Assembly: GCF_022581195.2 (NCBI RefSeq)
Contig: NC_061473.1
Location: forward strand, 558,001-622,000
Reading direction: 5' to 3'
Origin: Helicoverpa zea
Taxonomy: Eukaryota > Arthropoda > Insecta > Lepidoptera > Noctuidae
Length of the DNA stretch: 64,000 bases
The notes under the pieces: model-generated
The model's input: only the letters and a program-made list of their open reading frames with translations
Databases searched by the model: none
Told to the model about the DNA's origin: nothing
Position numbers and translations under genes: made by a program
Shown: positions 44,074-56,054 of the stretch, piece after piece
Position numbering within the stretch: position 1 is the first letter of the stretch
Layout: each line of letters begins with the position of its first letter

Positions 44074-45602
44074 CTCCTAGGTTGCAAATATATAAGAATA
44101 TAAAAGAAGAAGACTTAGAGAGTTCACTATAACCACGTCACACGTCACTTTCTCAGAAGATGTTACTACGACTTATCAAAGTTTACTGCTCTTCTAAACC
44201 ACGAAAATGTGTTAAAAATATGAAACATGCTTACTAAAAGTTTCCGCAGTCTTATATATTTCTTGAATAAACTAGATTTTTCTTAAACTATATACACTTC
44301 GTATGTAAACTAAAACGGCTTGTAGAAATAGTGAGGTTTATTTTTGATTTTTCATATTTTACAGGTATTTACTGAGGCTTTCGTGAACTAAAATTAAGGA
44401 ACAAAATAACATTGACTTTTGTCTTAAAAATATCGACAAGACTGTGGATACTAGATTACAAATAAACCTGAAGGACTCAAGTTTCTATACTTATATACAG
44501 CGAGGACAAACAGACAGACAGGCTGTTAGTATAACGTAACCGATAGTTATCGGACAAGCTAAGTATTTTCTTTTATTTCCTGCTATTACTCTTGTTTTGT
44601 AAGAAGTTTTATTGTTTTATTGTCAATAGGCTCGCGTTTGACCTCTATCTCACCTGCTTATTGCTCTATTGCCTAGAAGTAAATGTTGTAACTATCTATG
44701 GAAGAGGACTATGTAAAATCCTATCCTAATTTTGCGGGGTTATTTAAAACTGTCACGAGATGGCATTCTTAATAATTCCTAAAACCCGAACAGGTAAGCT
44801 TAAAGTCGTGTTTTTAATTGATATTTTAAGTATATTATTCAAGTTAAAATTACTGAATTTTGATCAAAATTGAGAGTAATATCACTTATTATATTACAAT
44901 ACATACATAAGGCATTTTATCCATGTGAGGGAATCCGTGAATATACGTTTTGCTTGCATATAAATTATGCATGTAAATGCAATTCCATTTAGCGCAGCTA
45001 TTACTGAGAAATTATTAATGGTAAATTCAATAACAGTTTGCTGTAATCAAACCTTATATATACCTTGTCTAACTGAAAAAAAAAAAACTTTTTATTCAAA
45101 ACTATAATAAGTTAATTTTTGAAACAATTACTACGACCAAACTTGAAATAAAAACACTATTGTAGTGTTTTTATTATATTCTTAAAATCTCCTAAGACTG
45201 ATACTACGCTGAAAATCGCATGAAAATCTGTTCAGCCAAATATGGGATAATCGCTTTAATCTCCTTTTTTTAAGTCAGTTAAAAACAATTATTATTTTAA
45301 ATTTAAGAAGTTTGCAAGTTTCTTTAGGAAAAAAAATAGAAGAAAAATAGATATATTTATATCACTCGTATTTTGAGCAAATCCCCTAAATTGAAATCAT
45401 CAATCAAATCTTCAAAACAAAAACTAAAGCTACCTAGAAACTACAACAGAATTTAATTAAGGCTAAAAACAATAGATTTTTTCAGCGAAAAACATGTTAA
45501 TCAAACAATAAGGTTATTTATTAATCTTAGTCTTAATTAAAAATCTCGGATCTTTACAGATTACAGTTGACTTCAATACTAAAACAACGACTATAAATGT
45601 AT
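44074..45602. other. no gene; one perfect small hairpin
   Basis: 45148-45174 is ATAAAAACACTA, a 3-base loop, then TAGTGTTTTTAT. It could be a chance A/T-rich hairpin. Nothing else was recognised. Confidence 0.5.
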
Positions 45603-45892
45603 TAAAAAAAGCCGTCCAAGTGCGGGACGGATTAGAGCACTAAAAATTCCTTCGAAAAAGATATCTATGAAGAATCTTACTTGTTGTATGAGAGCTCCTT
45701 AAAATATTAATGTTATTCTAATTTACATTTTAATTTTTTGACATAGTGGCAAGAGAAATACTTCATCTCTGTGAAAAATTCAGCGGTCTAGCTATCGTGG
45801 TTTATGAGAGCCTGGTGTTAGACGAACAGACGGACAGTTTAAATCTTAGTAGTTCGGTCCCGTTTTACCATTCGGCTACGGAACCCTAAAAA
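45603..45892 (+). repeat. dispersed repeat family G (short copy)
   Basis: Starts 'gccgtccaagtgcgggacgg' and ends 'cggctacggaaccctaaaaa' with 'gagcctggtgttagacgaac' inside. It is a shorter relative of 49023-51192. Confidence 0.65.
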
Positions 45893-46508
45893 GGTGATAA
45901 GGATGACCTCAATTTCGACAACACTCAAATTAAAATTATCGTAGGTTATTCAAATTCATGAAAAATAAGTTTCAGCAGAATTTCAAAAAGCTTTTTCAGC
46001 TGGTTCTTTCAGATATTTAAGTAAATTGCTGAGGTTTCGTTTTTGAGAATAAAATGTTGAGACAGACAAGTTTCTTAGACGAGAATACTGTCAATGTACT
46101 GTGAAGGGTGATTCTTTGAAATGTTTAAACAGTTTCAATAAATTTTAGTCACACAAAAGTAGTACGTGGGCTATTTTTATTTTTGGTCCTTTTTAAATTT
46201 AGAAATGTTTTTTTTTTGTGTAGTTTTGGTCCTTTTTAAGGATTTTTTTTTTGTTGTCAAAATGTATGAAATCTTAAGATTTATAAAAGCTAAATTTTAT
46301 ACGATCGAGCGATTAAGTAAAATTGAATTAGACCAACTTAGTCCTTTCTTCAAAAACGACGACATAAAATTTTATTTTATTCCCCAACATTATTTCTCCA
46401 TTACTCTGTTAATATTACGAAGTCATCATTTTCTCACTTAACAAAAACACAGTTACACTTGAGTCCACAAAAACCAGCACAGTGTATTGTTTATAATATT
46501 TTTGTTTT
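45893..46508. other. no gene seen
   Basis: AT-rich. The 91-residue ORF at 46166 is Phe/Ile/Leu-rich through T-rich DNA and is not supported as a gene. Confidence 0.5.
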
Positions 46509-46594
46509 GCGAGAGGAGCGCGACGGGACGCGACTTGCCCGGACCAAGGCTGGCGCCTCACTGCCGCCCAGTTAGGCGGGCCGCCCGCCCTACC
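46509..46594. other. isolated GC-rich block
   Basis: About 85 bp of strongly GC-rich sequence ('gaggagcgcgacgggacgcg', 'gcgggccgcccgccc') in AT-rich flanks. No poly(A/T), TSD or ORF continuity was identified. It may be a small insertion or LINE remnant. Confidence 0.4.
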
Positions 46595-47035
46595 AAGCAA
46601 ATATCCAAAGGTCCTTTTACCCAACGACCTTTCTGTCTGATCTCTGAATTATTTTCTACTTTGACATCAATAATAGCAATAAAAGTGAAATCTTATTAAT
46701 ATAGCCGTTAATATTCGGGCTGTTTGCAAAGACATAAGGTTAGGGAGACGAAGTACGCTCATTAGTTAAGAGAATGGCTTAATTAAGTTTTTGGCGAATA
46801 ATTGAGATGTCGTGGTTGAGTGTTTACTGTTTGTAGCGAAATTGTTATGTTATTTTGAAGGTGTACGTGTATATGTCTTTTGTTTTGTACCTGTATATGT
46901 GTGCCTTTGATCTTGTCTGTCACCTTAATTGGTCGCGTGACATAATTTGAAAATGTATATAATTTATTCAGGATTTTATTTTTGTTCTTGATTACTTTGT
47001 CATCCTTCGCAATATTATGAGTCGCTCTATGTGGG
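46595..47035. other. no gene seen
   Basis: Nothing recognised. Confidence 0.5.
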
Positions 47036-47107
47036 ACACTGGTACTTAGATGCTTCGGGCTAGACTGGAAGCTGACCTCAACATAGTGAGAAAAAGGCTA
47101 GGTAGAT
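47036..47107 (-). repeat. dispersed repeat family C fragment
   Basis: 'gactggaagctgacctcaac' and 'gaaaaaggctaggtagatga' are present, immediately next to the tail of the LINE at 47137. Confidence 0.55.
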
Positions 47108-47136
47108 GAAGACGCAATATTGAATAGTTATACATT

Positions 47137-48040
47137 AAAATAAATAAATAAATAAATAAATAATCCTTTATTTTTACCAACATATTTTACATTTTATAAA
47201 CCCACCAAACTGCGTACTAACAGTTTGTCGGCGGGATTAGCGCTTGTTTATAACAATTGGTTCAATGTATAATAAGATAACCATAATACAAAATCAAAAG
47301 TAAATTATAAATTAGTGGGTATCTGCACATTTTGCGACAACTGTCTTAAGGAGAACCTTCTTTAATTTATTTTTCAATGTTCTTTTACACATTGTGTTAT
47401 TCTTTCTCAATAAGTCAATCTTATTAAAAAGTGTCGGTACTAAATACCTGTTGGTTCTTTTACCATAGTAATTTTTTACTGATGGTTGGACGAGTTCACG
47501 TTCTCTAACGCTTCTAGTGAATTTATTTTGCACACGTATTTTAAATTGTTCATTGTAGTACTGTTCTAGAACCAATAGGTACTCGACCTTTTCATGTACT
47601 GGCAGCACTTTACATGCATCAAACAGTTTCTCATAATTATCTTTACAAGCCAATTTTGTGTGTGGATTGACAAGATATTTCATAAATCTAATTTGCAGTG
47701 TTTTTATATTATTGAGATAGGTTTTAAATGTACGGCCATACGTGTTTAATCCATAGGAAAGCAGTGATTCGGCAAGAGCAAAATAAATGACTCGCAGTGT
47801 TTTCCTGCTCAACGGTGCCTTTAGGATATAAAACTTGCCTAAGACTGCTCTAAGCTTTGCACACACTGTATCCACCTGTGTTTTCCAGTTCATATTGCGG
47901 TCTACCCACAGACCTAGATACTTAAATTTAGCCACATATTGCAGCTTTTCACAGCCACAATTGACATTCTCAACGTGCATGCATTCATACGTGTGACCTA
48001 CGATACCTATGTCCTCACTTCTGACATTTTTTGCCACCAA
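47137..48040 (-). mobile_element. LINE, 5'-truncated, with (TTTA)n tail
   Basis: On the minus strand the RT C-terminal frame is followed by about 150 bp of UTR, AATAAAGG and a (TTTA)n tail seen as AAATAAATAAAT at 47140-47162. The 5' limit is near 48040. No TSD was found. Confidence 0.75.
47312..48040 (-). pseudogene. non-LTR reverse transcriptase, C-terminal fragment
   Basis: A 242-residue open frame has YVAKFKYLGLWVDRNMNW, then AKLRAVLGKFY.LK and the L..IYFALAESLLSYGL block. This is the post-palm thumb region that follows the RT catalytic domain in LINEs, where the strand is recognised by 'F.YLG..D....W'. The upstream palm and endonuclease are lost by truncation. It differs from the fragment at 35665-36385 and belongs to another clade, which I cannot name securely. 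Confidence 0.75.
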
Positions 48041-48394
48041 GTTGTGTGGTGAATGAACTTAAAAATATGAACTTGTGAAAACCTCATGAAATAAAACTAT
48101 TTTTAGGACGCTTAACAAATATCATTGTTTTTTATTTGTGAAAAGTCCTACTATCTCCATAGTACAGGATTTTGTATCTAACCTTGGCAAGAAAATCACA
48201 CATAATGTTCTTTATTGTGCGTATATAATATATTTACTGTGAGTAAACTACATTTATCTTTTTAACGGCGACTACGAGTCATAAAGCTGCTGGAAGTTAC
48301 TAAGATATAACGTTTAGATTATAATCTTATACCTTCCTTTTACTTTTATGTGTAAAATATCTTTAATACTTAGCTATTTATATTTATGCTGCAC

Positions 48395-48525
48395 TTTTAA
48401 AACTACTCAAGTGATTTCAATTTTGGTAGTTTGGAGCCTGGAAAAGGGCATAGGCTACTATTTATCCTGTTGCAGGAAGAAGTGACCTCTGAAGGCGGGT
48501 GGGCCCACGCTGAAGAGCTAGTCTG
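48395..48525 (+). repeat. dispersed repeat family D, diverged
   Basis: 'aaaactactcaagtgatttc', 'ggcataggctactatttatc' and 'gaagagctagt' are in order. Confidence 0.5.
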
Positions 48526-48695
48526 AAATAATCTTATAATGTTGAAAACATTGAATTAGTTTGTTTTAAATCAAAGGCAATAATGAAATATTTTTTAATT
48601 ATTTTAGTCTATTAATTAATGTTTCTATTGAATGCGTGATACATGTGTATTTCAGTTTTTTTGCCTCTCCGTATGTTTTTACAAGGGGTACCCCT

Positions 48696-48958
48696 TTTTT
48701 TTTTGTTTCAGCTGAGGAAAATGCCTGACGCATACACACACACCGCCCGGGGAGACGGTGAGGTTATGTGGGGCTTGCACCCACTAAAAACCTCAGCGTT
48801 TGTGCCGTCTTCTGCCTTTTAGAGAGGGGCCACGAGGACCAAAGACGACTTTCGTGACCTCTCGGCAGTGGCTGGTCGCCTCCATCTACTGGCGATCCAT
48901 CTCAGCAGCAGCTCGTGCAATGCAGGTAGCAGGAGTTCCCCGGTCTGCTACCCACTGG
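48696..48958 (-). mobile_element. R1-like LINE 3' end, 263 bp, with 15-bp TSD
   Basis: ACAAGGGGTACCCCT occurs at 48681-48695 and 48959-48973. The poly(A) tail appears as a T run from 48696. The GC-rich insert shares TTTTTAGTGGGT (minus strand; 48779-48790) with the R1 insert at 12372-12383. The coding part is reduced to at most a short stub. Insert length and duplication fit target-primed integration. Confidence 0.8.
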
Positions 48959-49489
48959 ACAAGGGGTACCCCTACGTTATGGTATAAATGGGAGTCAATC
49001 CAATATCACTTTGGTATTAAATAAACCGGCCAAGTGCGAGTCGGACTCGCGCACCGAGGGTTCCGTACAAATCCTGGTTAGATAAAAAGTGAGTCTCGCG
49101 CCAACCGTTCAGTTTAGAACAATCATAGTTATGGTAATTTCGTGAGAGTCAAAATAGCTAATATTTTTTATTTTATAATATAACTAAAATAGTAGGCCAG
49201 TACCTTGTAAAAGTTATTTTATTAAAGTTATTTATATACAACATTTTATAGTCATCATTCAGAAATCTGATTGAAAATAACTAATTATGTCTTAAAGGTC
49301 ATTGGGCATATCTGACCCGCTTTGTAAAAAGTGGCGGACATGAATCAAAGTAGTTTTAAATCGTGGAGAATGGTATGACGTTTCTTTGAATGTCCAGGAT
49401 CGTTTGAAAAATATAATAGACAAGCAGTTTCAGAGGATTTTACAGGTTGCAATGCTAGTTTTTATTGTTAAAGACTTTTCATAAAGAAA

Positions 49490-49725
49490 GGATCTGGAAA
49501 CCCTGAGTAATCGAGGGCAAGTCTTGAATATTGTAGTCACGCATCGAGTCAAAACCAGACATGTGAGTGTATTTTTGAGGGTACTTGTAAACAGTGAAGG
49601 TTTGGAGCTGATTTGATTATGGAGACTACAGAGAGTCGAGGGAACTCCTGAACGGTATGTTGCAACTACCACGTGTTTGGGCTTATTTTATTCGTATTGG
49701 CGAAGACTTTCCACATAGATAGGTT
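49490..49725 (+). repeat. fragment related to the 21507-22252 TIR element
   Basis: 'aaccctgagtaatcgagggc', 'acagtgaaggtttggagctg' and 'gtttgggcttattttattcg' match 21690-22140. Only one 123-bp unit is present. Confidence 0.7.
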
Positions 49726-49867
49726 TAACTGCCATTGTGGGATCGATAGCAAAGATCAGATATAGTTATGGGAACTCCTTTACAATTTATAACGTAACCT
49801 TGTGTTGGAGCTTATTTTATTTTAGGTGATGAGAATTCACTACTAATGGGATCTATTATTTTTTTAA

Positions 49868-50046
49868 ACATGCATAGAGTTCTCTCGACTTTCTCACGTC
49901 TCCATCATCAGGTAAGCTCTAAACTTTCACTGTTTGATAGTATCACCAGACATACATCTGAGAATCAAGTTTTAATCCTATGCATGCCTACAATTTCTGA
50001 TAGTTGCCCTCGATTTCTCAGGATTTCCATCATCAGATCCTGACCT
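49868..50046 (-). repeat. second fragment of the same family, inverted
   Basis: 'cgtctccatcatcaggtaag', 'ccctcgatttctcaggattt' and 'ccatcatcagatcctgacct' are the reverse complement of the same units. With 49490-49725 it forms an inverted pair about 140 bp apart. Confidence 0.65.
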
Positions 50047-50499
50047 GATGACAATGGAAATAAACGGCGAGTATACTCTTTCACTACAAAGAAATGATTT
50101 CTCAAATCCGTCAAATTTGGTCGTTTAAATTCCCCATTGAAATGAGGAAAATATTTGATGTTTACACCTGATTTTCTCTAGATTCTCACGGTTCACATAG
50201 ATGCGACTAATGCCATAGTAAATCAGAGCCTTTATCATTATACTGTGCTATATTTCGTTCGTATCCGCCGTGGGTATGGTTTTCATACTAAGGTGCCCAA
50301 TGACCTTTGAATGATTTAAAATTTTTCATAGTTTAGTGGCAATTATATTTAAGAAGTGTTTGATATGAATTTCAACTTTAATATCTCTACGCGTTCATGT
50401 AAAAAAGGGTAGTTAGTAAGTTTATAATTATTAAAAAAATATTTTATGTCGTGTAAGCAAAAATAATATTTTAATATTTTATGTAACTTCAAATTAATC

Positions 50500-51060
50500 A
50501 TTTTCGCAATTTTTCCTTTATCTGTACTATATAACGCTGCTTCGTGGCGAATTTCAAGATTCTGAGTTCACGGGAAGTACCTTGTAGGTTTTGATTCCCT
50601 AGCGTGTGACAGAAATTCGTCTAAGGTGTCGGTATAACTGCTGTATCTTTTGATCGCGTTAACTTAGAAGTTTGTTTTTTTCACTGCCTAAAGGGACAAT
50701 AGACTTAGGTATTTGGTATAAATTTCAATTTGATACCTTTATTCGTTCGTGAGAAATAAGGTAGTAAGTTTCATTTTATTAAAATATATTTTTTTATATT
50801 ATATAACTAAAAAAATGAGATTTTCGTAATTTTTCCTATATTTGCATTATATGACAATACTTCATGCCAAATTTCAAGACTCTGAGTTTACGGGAAGTAC
50901 CCTGTAGGTTTTGATTCCTTTGCGAGTGTCGAGAATTTGTTGAAAATATCGACATAATCGGTTGTATCTTTTGATTGGCTTGGCTTAGAAGCTTGATATT
51001 TTCACAGCTTAAAGGGACAACAGACCTGAGCATTTCATGTGAATTTCATCTTGATACGTC
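50500..51060. repeat. diverged direct duplication, about 320-bp period
   Basis: 'atttcaagattctgagttca' at 50551 recurs as 'atttcaagactctgagttta' at 50871. The following 'cgggaagtaccttgtaggtt' blocks recur with the same offset. Part of a third unit is at about 50364-50520. Confidence 0.75.
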
Positions 51061-51086
51061 CACGCGTTCTTGAGATAAAGGGTCTT

Positions 51087-51129
<43 letters not shown>
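51087..51129. repeat. (GACA)n microsatellite
   Basis: About ten GACA units with one change near the end (GACGGACA), at the usual place in family G. Confidence 0.95.
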
Positions 51130-51195
51130 GGACAACAAAGTGATCCTATAAGGGTTCCGTTTTTTCCTTTTGAGGTACGGAACCCTAAAAACAAG

Positions 51196-52205
51196 ACAAT
51201 AAGATTTTTTGCCTTCGAATGTAAGACCTAGGAGTTATATATTTTCTAGATAAATACATACACAAACATACATACACATCTATTCAGATTACACTAACAA
51301 ATGCCAGAACTAATTCTGCTTGTTAGTGTCAACGCAAAACGTCTTAACTTCTTACATCTCTCAAATTTATTTTCAGACTTATAATCCATCTTCTTTTCTT
51401 TTAATTTTCAGCTTTTTACTATCTAGGATTAGCTGTTATTTTTGTGATTTTTCTTTTTTATCTTTCACGAGGCTTACATCAATCACTTGGGGACTAATGT
51501 GATATTTAAAAGTCTGTTACATTTTAAAGTTCAACGACTGCGAGTAAAACAGCAGGATATAGCAGAAGCATATATTTTTTTAATTTAAATAGTATATAAT
51601 AAAGTTAGTTTTTATCCAATTTCACGATCTATTCTTACATTACATATGTATGTAGTTTCAACTAACTTCCAAGATTTTCAATGCCAAATGAATAATATTG
51701 TTTTGATGAAAAAATATCGAATCGAATCTAAAAACTCACTTGTACGTACAGCGTGAGGGAGTGTCAGACACTTACTGACTATAACCTACCATGCCCCTTC
51801 TGCCCTGTAAGTACCATTCCCGCGGTAACTCTTACGAATAATCTCACAGCCAAGCAGGACATACAATACTCTTACAATCACAATATATAAACTATACTAT
51901 ACATATATAAGGCCCCTGTTTAAGTAGTTTTAAGTTATTATGAATGTTATATATGTATTTGCGATGTGGCAGTAATTTTTAAATAAATAATTATATTAAC
52001 ACGACCAGTCTATCAGTTATCATCAGTTAACATAAATCGCCGCCAGCGACATCTGTCGACAGTGACGTGCAATTAAACACGTACCGACACCAATCTATTT
52101 GATTAGCCCATCGAATTAATTTGTTTACCACGTATTTATTGGCGATTAAGTACCTACCTAAATTGTTGTGTTTCTAAATGTCGGCTTTTATCCACCTCTA
52201 TACAA
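51196..52205. other. no gene; one family B fragment
   Basis: Positions 51795-51860 ('gcggtaactcttacgaataa') are a diverged piece of family B in minus orientation. Otherwise AT-rich. Confidence 0.5.
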
Positions 52206-52262
52206 AGCTGCATGTAGTCTAGTTAGACTGGAAGCCGACCCCTTGAAAGTTAAGAAAAGCCT
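52206..52262 (-). repeat. dispersed repeat family C fragment
   Basis: 'gtctagttagactggaagcc', 'gaccccttgaaag' and 'gaaaagcctagac' are present. Confidence 0.5.
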
Positions 52263-52794
52263 AGACATATGAAATGAGTAGAATTACGTGGCTTGAAAAC
52301 ATAGTAAATCTTACTTTAATCTTAAAATACCTACCACTTATGTATATACATATAAAGAAACCACAAAAAAGAGGCAATGGTGCCACGAAGCTTCACACTA
52401 CACGCATGCACTCTTAAAAGTAATATCATGCAACTACCACACATATTCAAGAAATTCATTTCAATAAACACCTAATTTCGAGAACATTCGATCCGACACC
52501 ATCATTACACCATCAGGGTAAATACACGAACCTTTTGAACTACAAAGTTGGTCGTGTCCAAACAAAATGTGCCACAAACGATTCGTACGGCGTGTTCAAA
52601 CACGGCTATCTGATTAAATCGCTAACTAAACTCGAGTCTGTGTTTGTCACCGATTCTGTACATATACGGACGGACGAACGTCCATTGGGAAATGGCTTAG
52701 AGTGTTTACCCAACTGGAATCGCTGTGAAGAAATTTCTATGCGAAAACGGCTGCTAATTTACGTGGTCGGGACGAGACAACTTAGCCTTTTAAC
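52263..52794. other. no secure gene
   Basis: The 100-residue ORF 52535-52837 runs into a family C repeat at its end and has no domain, so I do not call it. Confidence 0.5.
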
Positions 52795-52962
52795 AAAGAT
52801 GTTGGCATCGGCTTCCAATCTAACCAGTTGCACTTGAGTACCAATGTTTACAAGGACTGCCTATCTGACCTCCTCAACCCAGTAACCCAGGCAACCCAGT
52901 ACTGCTTGGTAAGACTGTTTGTCGGACTTACTGGCTTCTGATTAGCTGTAACGACTGTCAAA
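52795..52962 (+). repeat. dispersed repeat family C, long copy
   Basis: 'gttggcatcggcttccaatc', 'cttgagtaccaatgtttaca', 'ctatctgacctcctcaaccc' and 'gctgtaacgactgtcaaaga' are present. Confidence 0.65.
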
Positions 52963-53739
52963 GATGTAACAAAATGTGATAGCACGTGTGGATTTTCATC
53001 ATACGACAAAATTGACAAACACAAGCATAAACTTGACGCACACATGTACGAGTAAAACTCTTACACCTTCGGCAAATGGAAAGCACGATAATGGCGTGTC
53101 CAGTCTGTTAAATTGTCCAAGTCAAATGGTAATGAATGTTTGTATGTTTGTATAAAATTCGCCGTAGTATTTAGCTTAGCTACGTTTGTTTTGGTTTTAT
53201 TTGCAATTTTATGCACTAACCAAATGGTTAAACACGGTACAATCGAATTGTTTTATTTGAGTCCGTTAAATTGTGGTTGTTTGGTTGTCAGGGCAGGAAC
53301 TAATTAGTTTTGGTTCTATGCCTAGCTGCGGAATAATATTGAATTCGTTTTCCATTCAATTAAGTGCAAACCATGCTGACACAACAGTTTTTCGAATTTT
53401 CGAATTTACTATTGTTTGACGTCAGCACAGCATGTCTTTTCTTCCACACCTTCCTATGTAACTTTATTTCACTGGTAACTTTCTAGCCATATCTTACATC
53501 CCACAATATACCGATTGTTTATTTGGTGGTCTTCTTTCTTTGTATACATTCATACTCGTCACCTTTCTGAAAATTCACATTTTTTTATTTAATTCACGTG
53601 CAAGTGTACATGGATTCGATACGTCTAATCCTTGCTCACAAGTCCATCAATCCTTGAAACTTCTAAACAACCTTGGTTCACTCCTACAACGTACCACACA
53701 GTTACTACAAAAACACAGTTTGTCTCAAAATATTTCTTA
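52963..53739. other. no gene seen
   Basis: Short ORFs only (53113-53307 and 53540-53820), none with domains. The last runs into a family D repeat. Confidence 0.5.
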
Positions 53740-53937
53740 CTAGCCGTTTTCCCGCGTCCCGTGGTAACTTCTGCCCGTACCGGGATAAAATATAGCCTAT
53801 GTTACTCGTGGATAATGTAGCTTTCGAATGGTGAAAGAATTTTAATAAACGGTCCAGTAGTTTTTGGGCCTATTCATTACAACCAAACAAACAAACAAAG
53901 TTTTCCTCTTTATAATATTAGTATAGAAAATCCCCTC
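53740..53937 (-). repeat. dispersed repeat family D, complete 3' module
   Basis: Starts 'ctagccgttttcccgcgtcc' and ends 'tttataatattagtatag' with 'ggtccagtagtttttgggcc' between. It is the inverse of 56598-56808, with high similarity along the whole length. Confidence 0.75.
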
Positions 53938-54039
53938 ACTATCTATCTCTACATAAGTACATACATCAGACACATTACTGTAGATCTGACTTCAGCTGTT
54001 TCTAGACACAGACAAATGACTCCTGCATTATGTTCTAAC

Positions 54040-54361
54040 CATGGAGAACAAAGTGACTAGCAGAGATGTCATAATGCAAAATCTTCTAAGAAAGTGTCAA
54101 ACCAAGTGTGTTCGGGGGACGAGGAACGTTACTTACTAGCTCCGCCTTTACATGCCTTCTATGGAACCCGCCCACTATTTTCAAAATAAAATCACCAATC
54201 AGTCAGGACCAATCTTTGACAGATTGGTTTTGATTTGACAATGAATCCGAACGCCACGTTAGTACTAGTAACTGATCACGCCTAACGTACGATACTTGAC
54301 CTAGGATAAGGCGAATGACCTACCTTCCTTATGGCATCTCCGCTATTTTCATTCCTCCGTG
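54040..54361. mobile_element. hAT-like MITE family H, copy 3
   Basis: The 322-bp element has ends CATGGAGAACAAAGTGACTA and, reverse-complemented, CACGGAGGAATGAAAATAGC. GTTCTAAC (54032-54039) and GTCCTAAG (54362-54369) are a decayed 8-bp duplication. The interior matches copy 1 ('cgggggacgaggaacgttac'). Confidence 0.8.
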
Positions 54362-54369
54362 GTCCTAAG

Positions 54370-56000
54370 TCGGACTTCTTGAATTGTTGACTCTAATGCG
54401 CTTCTATACTAAAAGCATTTGGTCCTCCGAGACGGATTTTTAGTTACAAATATAAGTTTTATTGGTGTAATGGCTAAATGGTTTTGTGTTGCTTTTAAGT
54501 TGCTGTTGTTAATGGATTTACCCATGTCCCGAGGGAAATTTACTCGCACTAGGATAAAAAGTGTAACATTTATGTTATTTTGAGCTTATTTTGATTCGAT
54601 TCGAATAAAAACTATAAAATAGTAATTTGTTCTACAAAGAATCCATTTTGCACATTTATTTTATTCATATTTACAAAACTATCCTATACTTTTTCCTGAT
54701 GTTTACTCCACGTTTTCACCAAACCTAACACGTAAGTCCATCTATTCAGAATACCCTACTAAACAAAAAAGGTGAGAACTAAAGTAAGTAAAGGCAAGTC
54801 AAGCCACTTATTCCATTACATTCACGAATATAATAGTTATTCCCTAAAACTGGGCTCGGCGGGGTGCGGACGGTGTTTTTAATGATCATGACCTTGAAGC
54901 TAAAGCTGGGACCGCCATTACTAAATGGATTCGGAGGCCAAATTGTTGGGAATTCATGTTATTATTGAAACGGTTGTTTTTGGTAGTTTATGAAAGACTG
55001 TACTATTAGAACTTTACACCTCGTAAGATTGTTTTTGTAAGTAAAGTAATTGTTTGGTGTATCTACGAATTTAACTTTATACAGATGTATTGAAAAACAA
55101 TTTAATTAGGTAATTAGACATCTTAGTATTTTGCTGTATAGTCTCAGAATTTCACATTTCTCAAAAAGTACCAAATTTCAATTGTTTTCAAGCCGTCATG
55201 TCAACAAAAACACTTTGGTATAGATATACCGTTTTACTGATGGCTTTTCCATGATGCTCACACACTTCATGCAATATAAATTTGTATTTGTGAAATTCGT
55301 CCTTTAGTACAGAACATTAAACTGGCGTAATTACCAAAGTTAAAGTCAGTAGATAATTAAAATTAGGTGTTAAAACTTGTCTAAAAATGTTCCAATTTCT
55401 ATAGCAAACGAATCTGATGGTTGGCCATCTGCAAGCGTTGGATGAGCTATTTGAATTTCAAACGAGAAAAGTGGAAGCTAATGAAAATAGTTTTATGAAC
55501 TAATTAACTTTTCAGTGCTGAAAATGTACTGGAAAAAGTTTTATAATATGCTGTTGTTATTACATTTATATAGATAGTTGTGGATCGTGTCTGGTTACAT
55601 CATTTGGTAGTCCATCAGGACTTTTGTACGCCATGCAGGGTGATAATAAATTAATACCTAACCTTTTTCGAGGATTGGACTATGGAGCTTACCTTATCGA
55701 TGCTTGATTCAAAATGTTGCTGTAGTTTTGATTAATGGTTACTTACCTGCAAAAGAGAAAAGACAAAGTTAGAAATACAAAAATATTGCAAAATCATCTA
55801 ACAAGTTTTGATTTTCACCAACACTGTCATATTTTTTTTTCATTAAAAGGCTCAAATAACAAGCCTGACATTTGGTTCATTTAAAACAACAAAAAACAAA
55901 TACATTCACCGCATAAATTAAAGCCTTTCGAAGGCCACATAATTTCCCTCTTGACCTTCCAACCCTGGATATTACATCCAGGTCATTGCATTACTGCACC
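54370..56000. other. no secure gene
   Basis: AT-rich. A splice-like arrangement on the minus strand at 55694-55747 has stops in all frames and is listed as rejected. Confidence 0.5.
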
Positions 56001-56054
56001 AGTCTGCATCAGACTGCATCAACCTGCATCAACCTGCATGTTCCTGCATCAGCT
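56001..56054. repeat. 10-bp minisatellite, five units
   Basis: CTGCATC recurs every 10 bp (AGTCTGCATC, AGACTGCATC, AACCTGCATC twice or variants, TTCCTGCATC). A fortuitous ORF (55951-56187) spans it. Confidence 0.9.

Larger units (their letters stand above)
49023..51192 (+). repeat. dispersed repeat family G, long composite copy
   Basis: Begins 'ccggccaagtgcgagtcgga', 'cgcaccgagggttccgtac' and ends 'gggttccgttttttcctttt', 'aggtacggaaccctaaaaa'. It resembles a widespread lepidopteran repeat with a short copy at 45603-45892. It contains family 21507-type insertions (49490-49725 and 49868-50046) and an internal 320-bp duplication. No coding frame. Confidence 0.65.

Noticed and set aside
46166..46441. 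91-residue Phe-rich ORF
   Set aside because: Product of T-rich DNA. No domain or coding signal.
52535..52837. 100-residue ORF
   Set aside because: It ends inside a family C repeat and has no recognisable domain.
55694..55747. Small exon on the minus strand (acceptor TTCTCTTTTGCAG before it and GTAAGC after it)
   Set aside because: All three frames contain stops within 54 bp. At best it could be a non-coding exon, with nothing else to support it.
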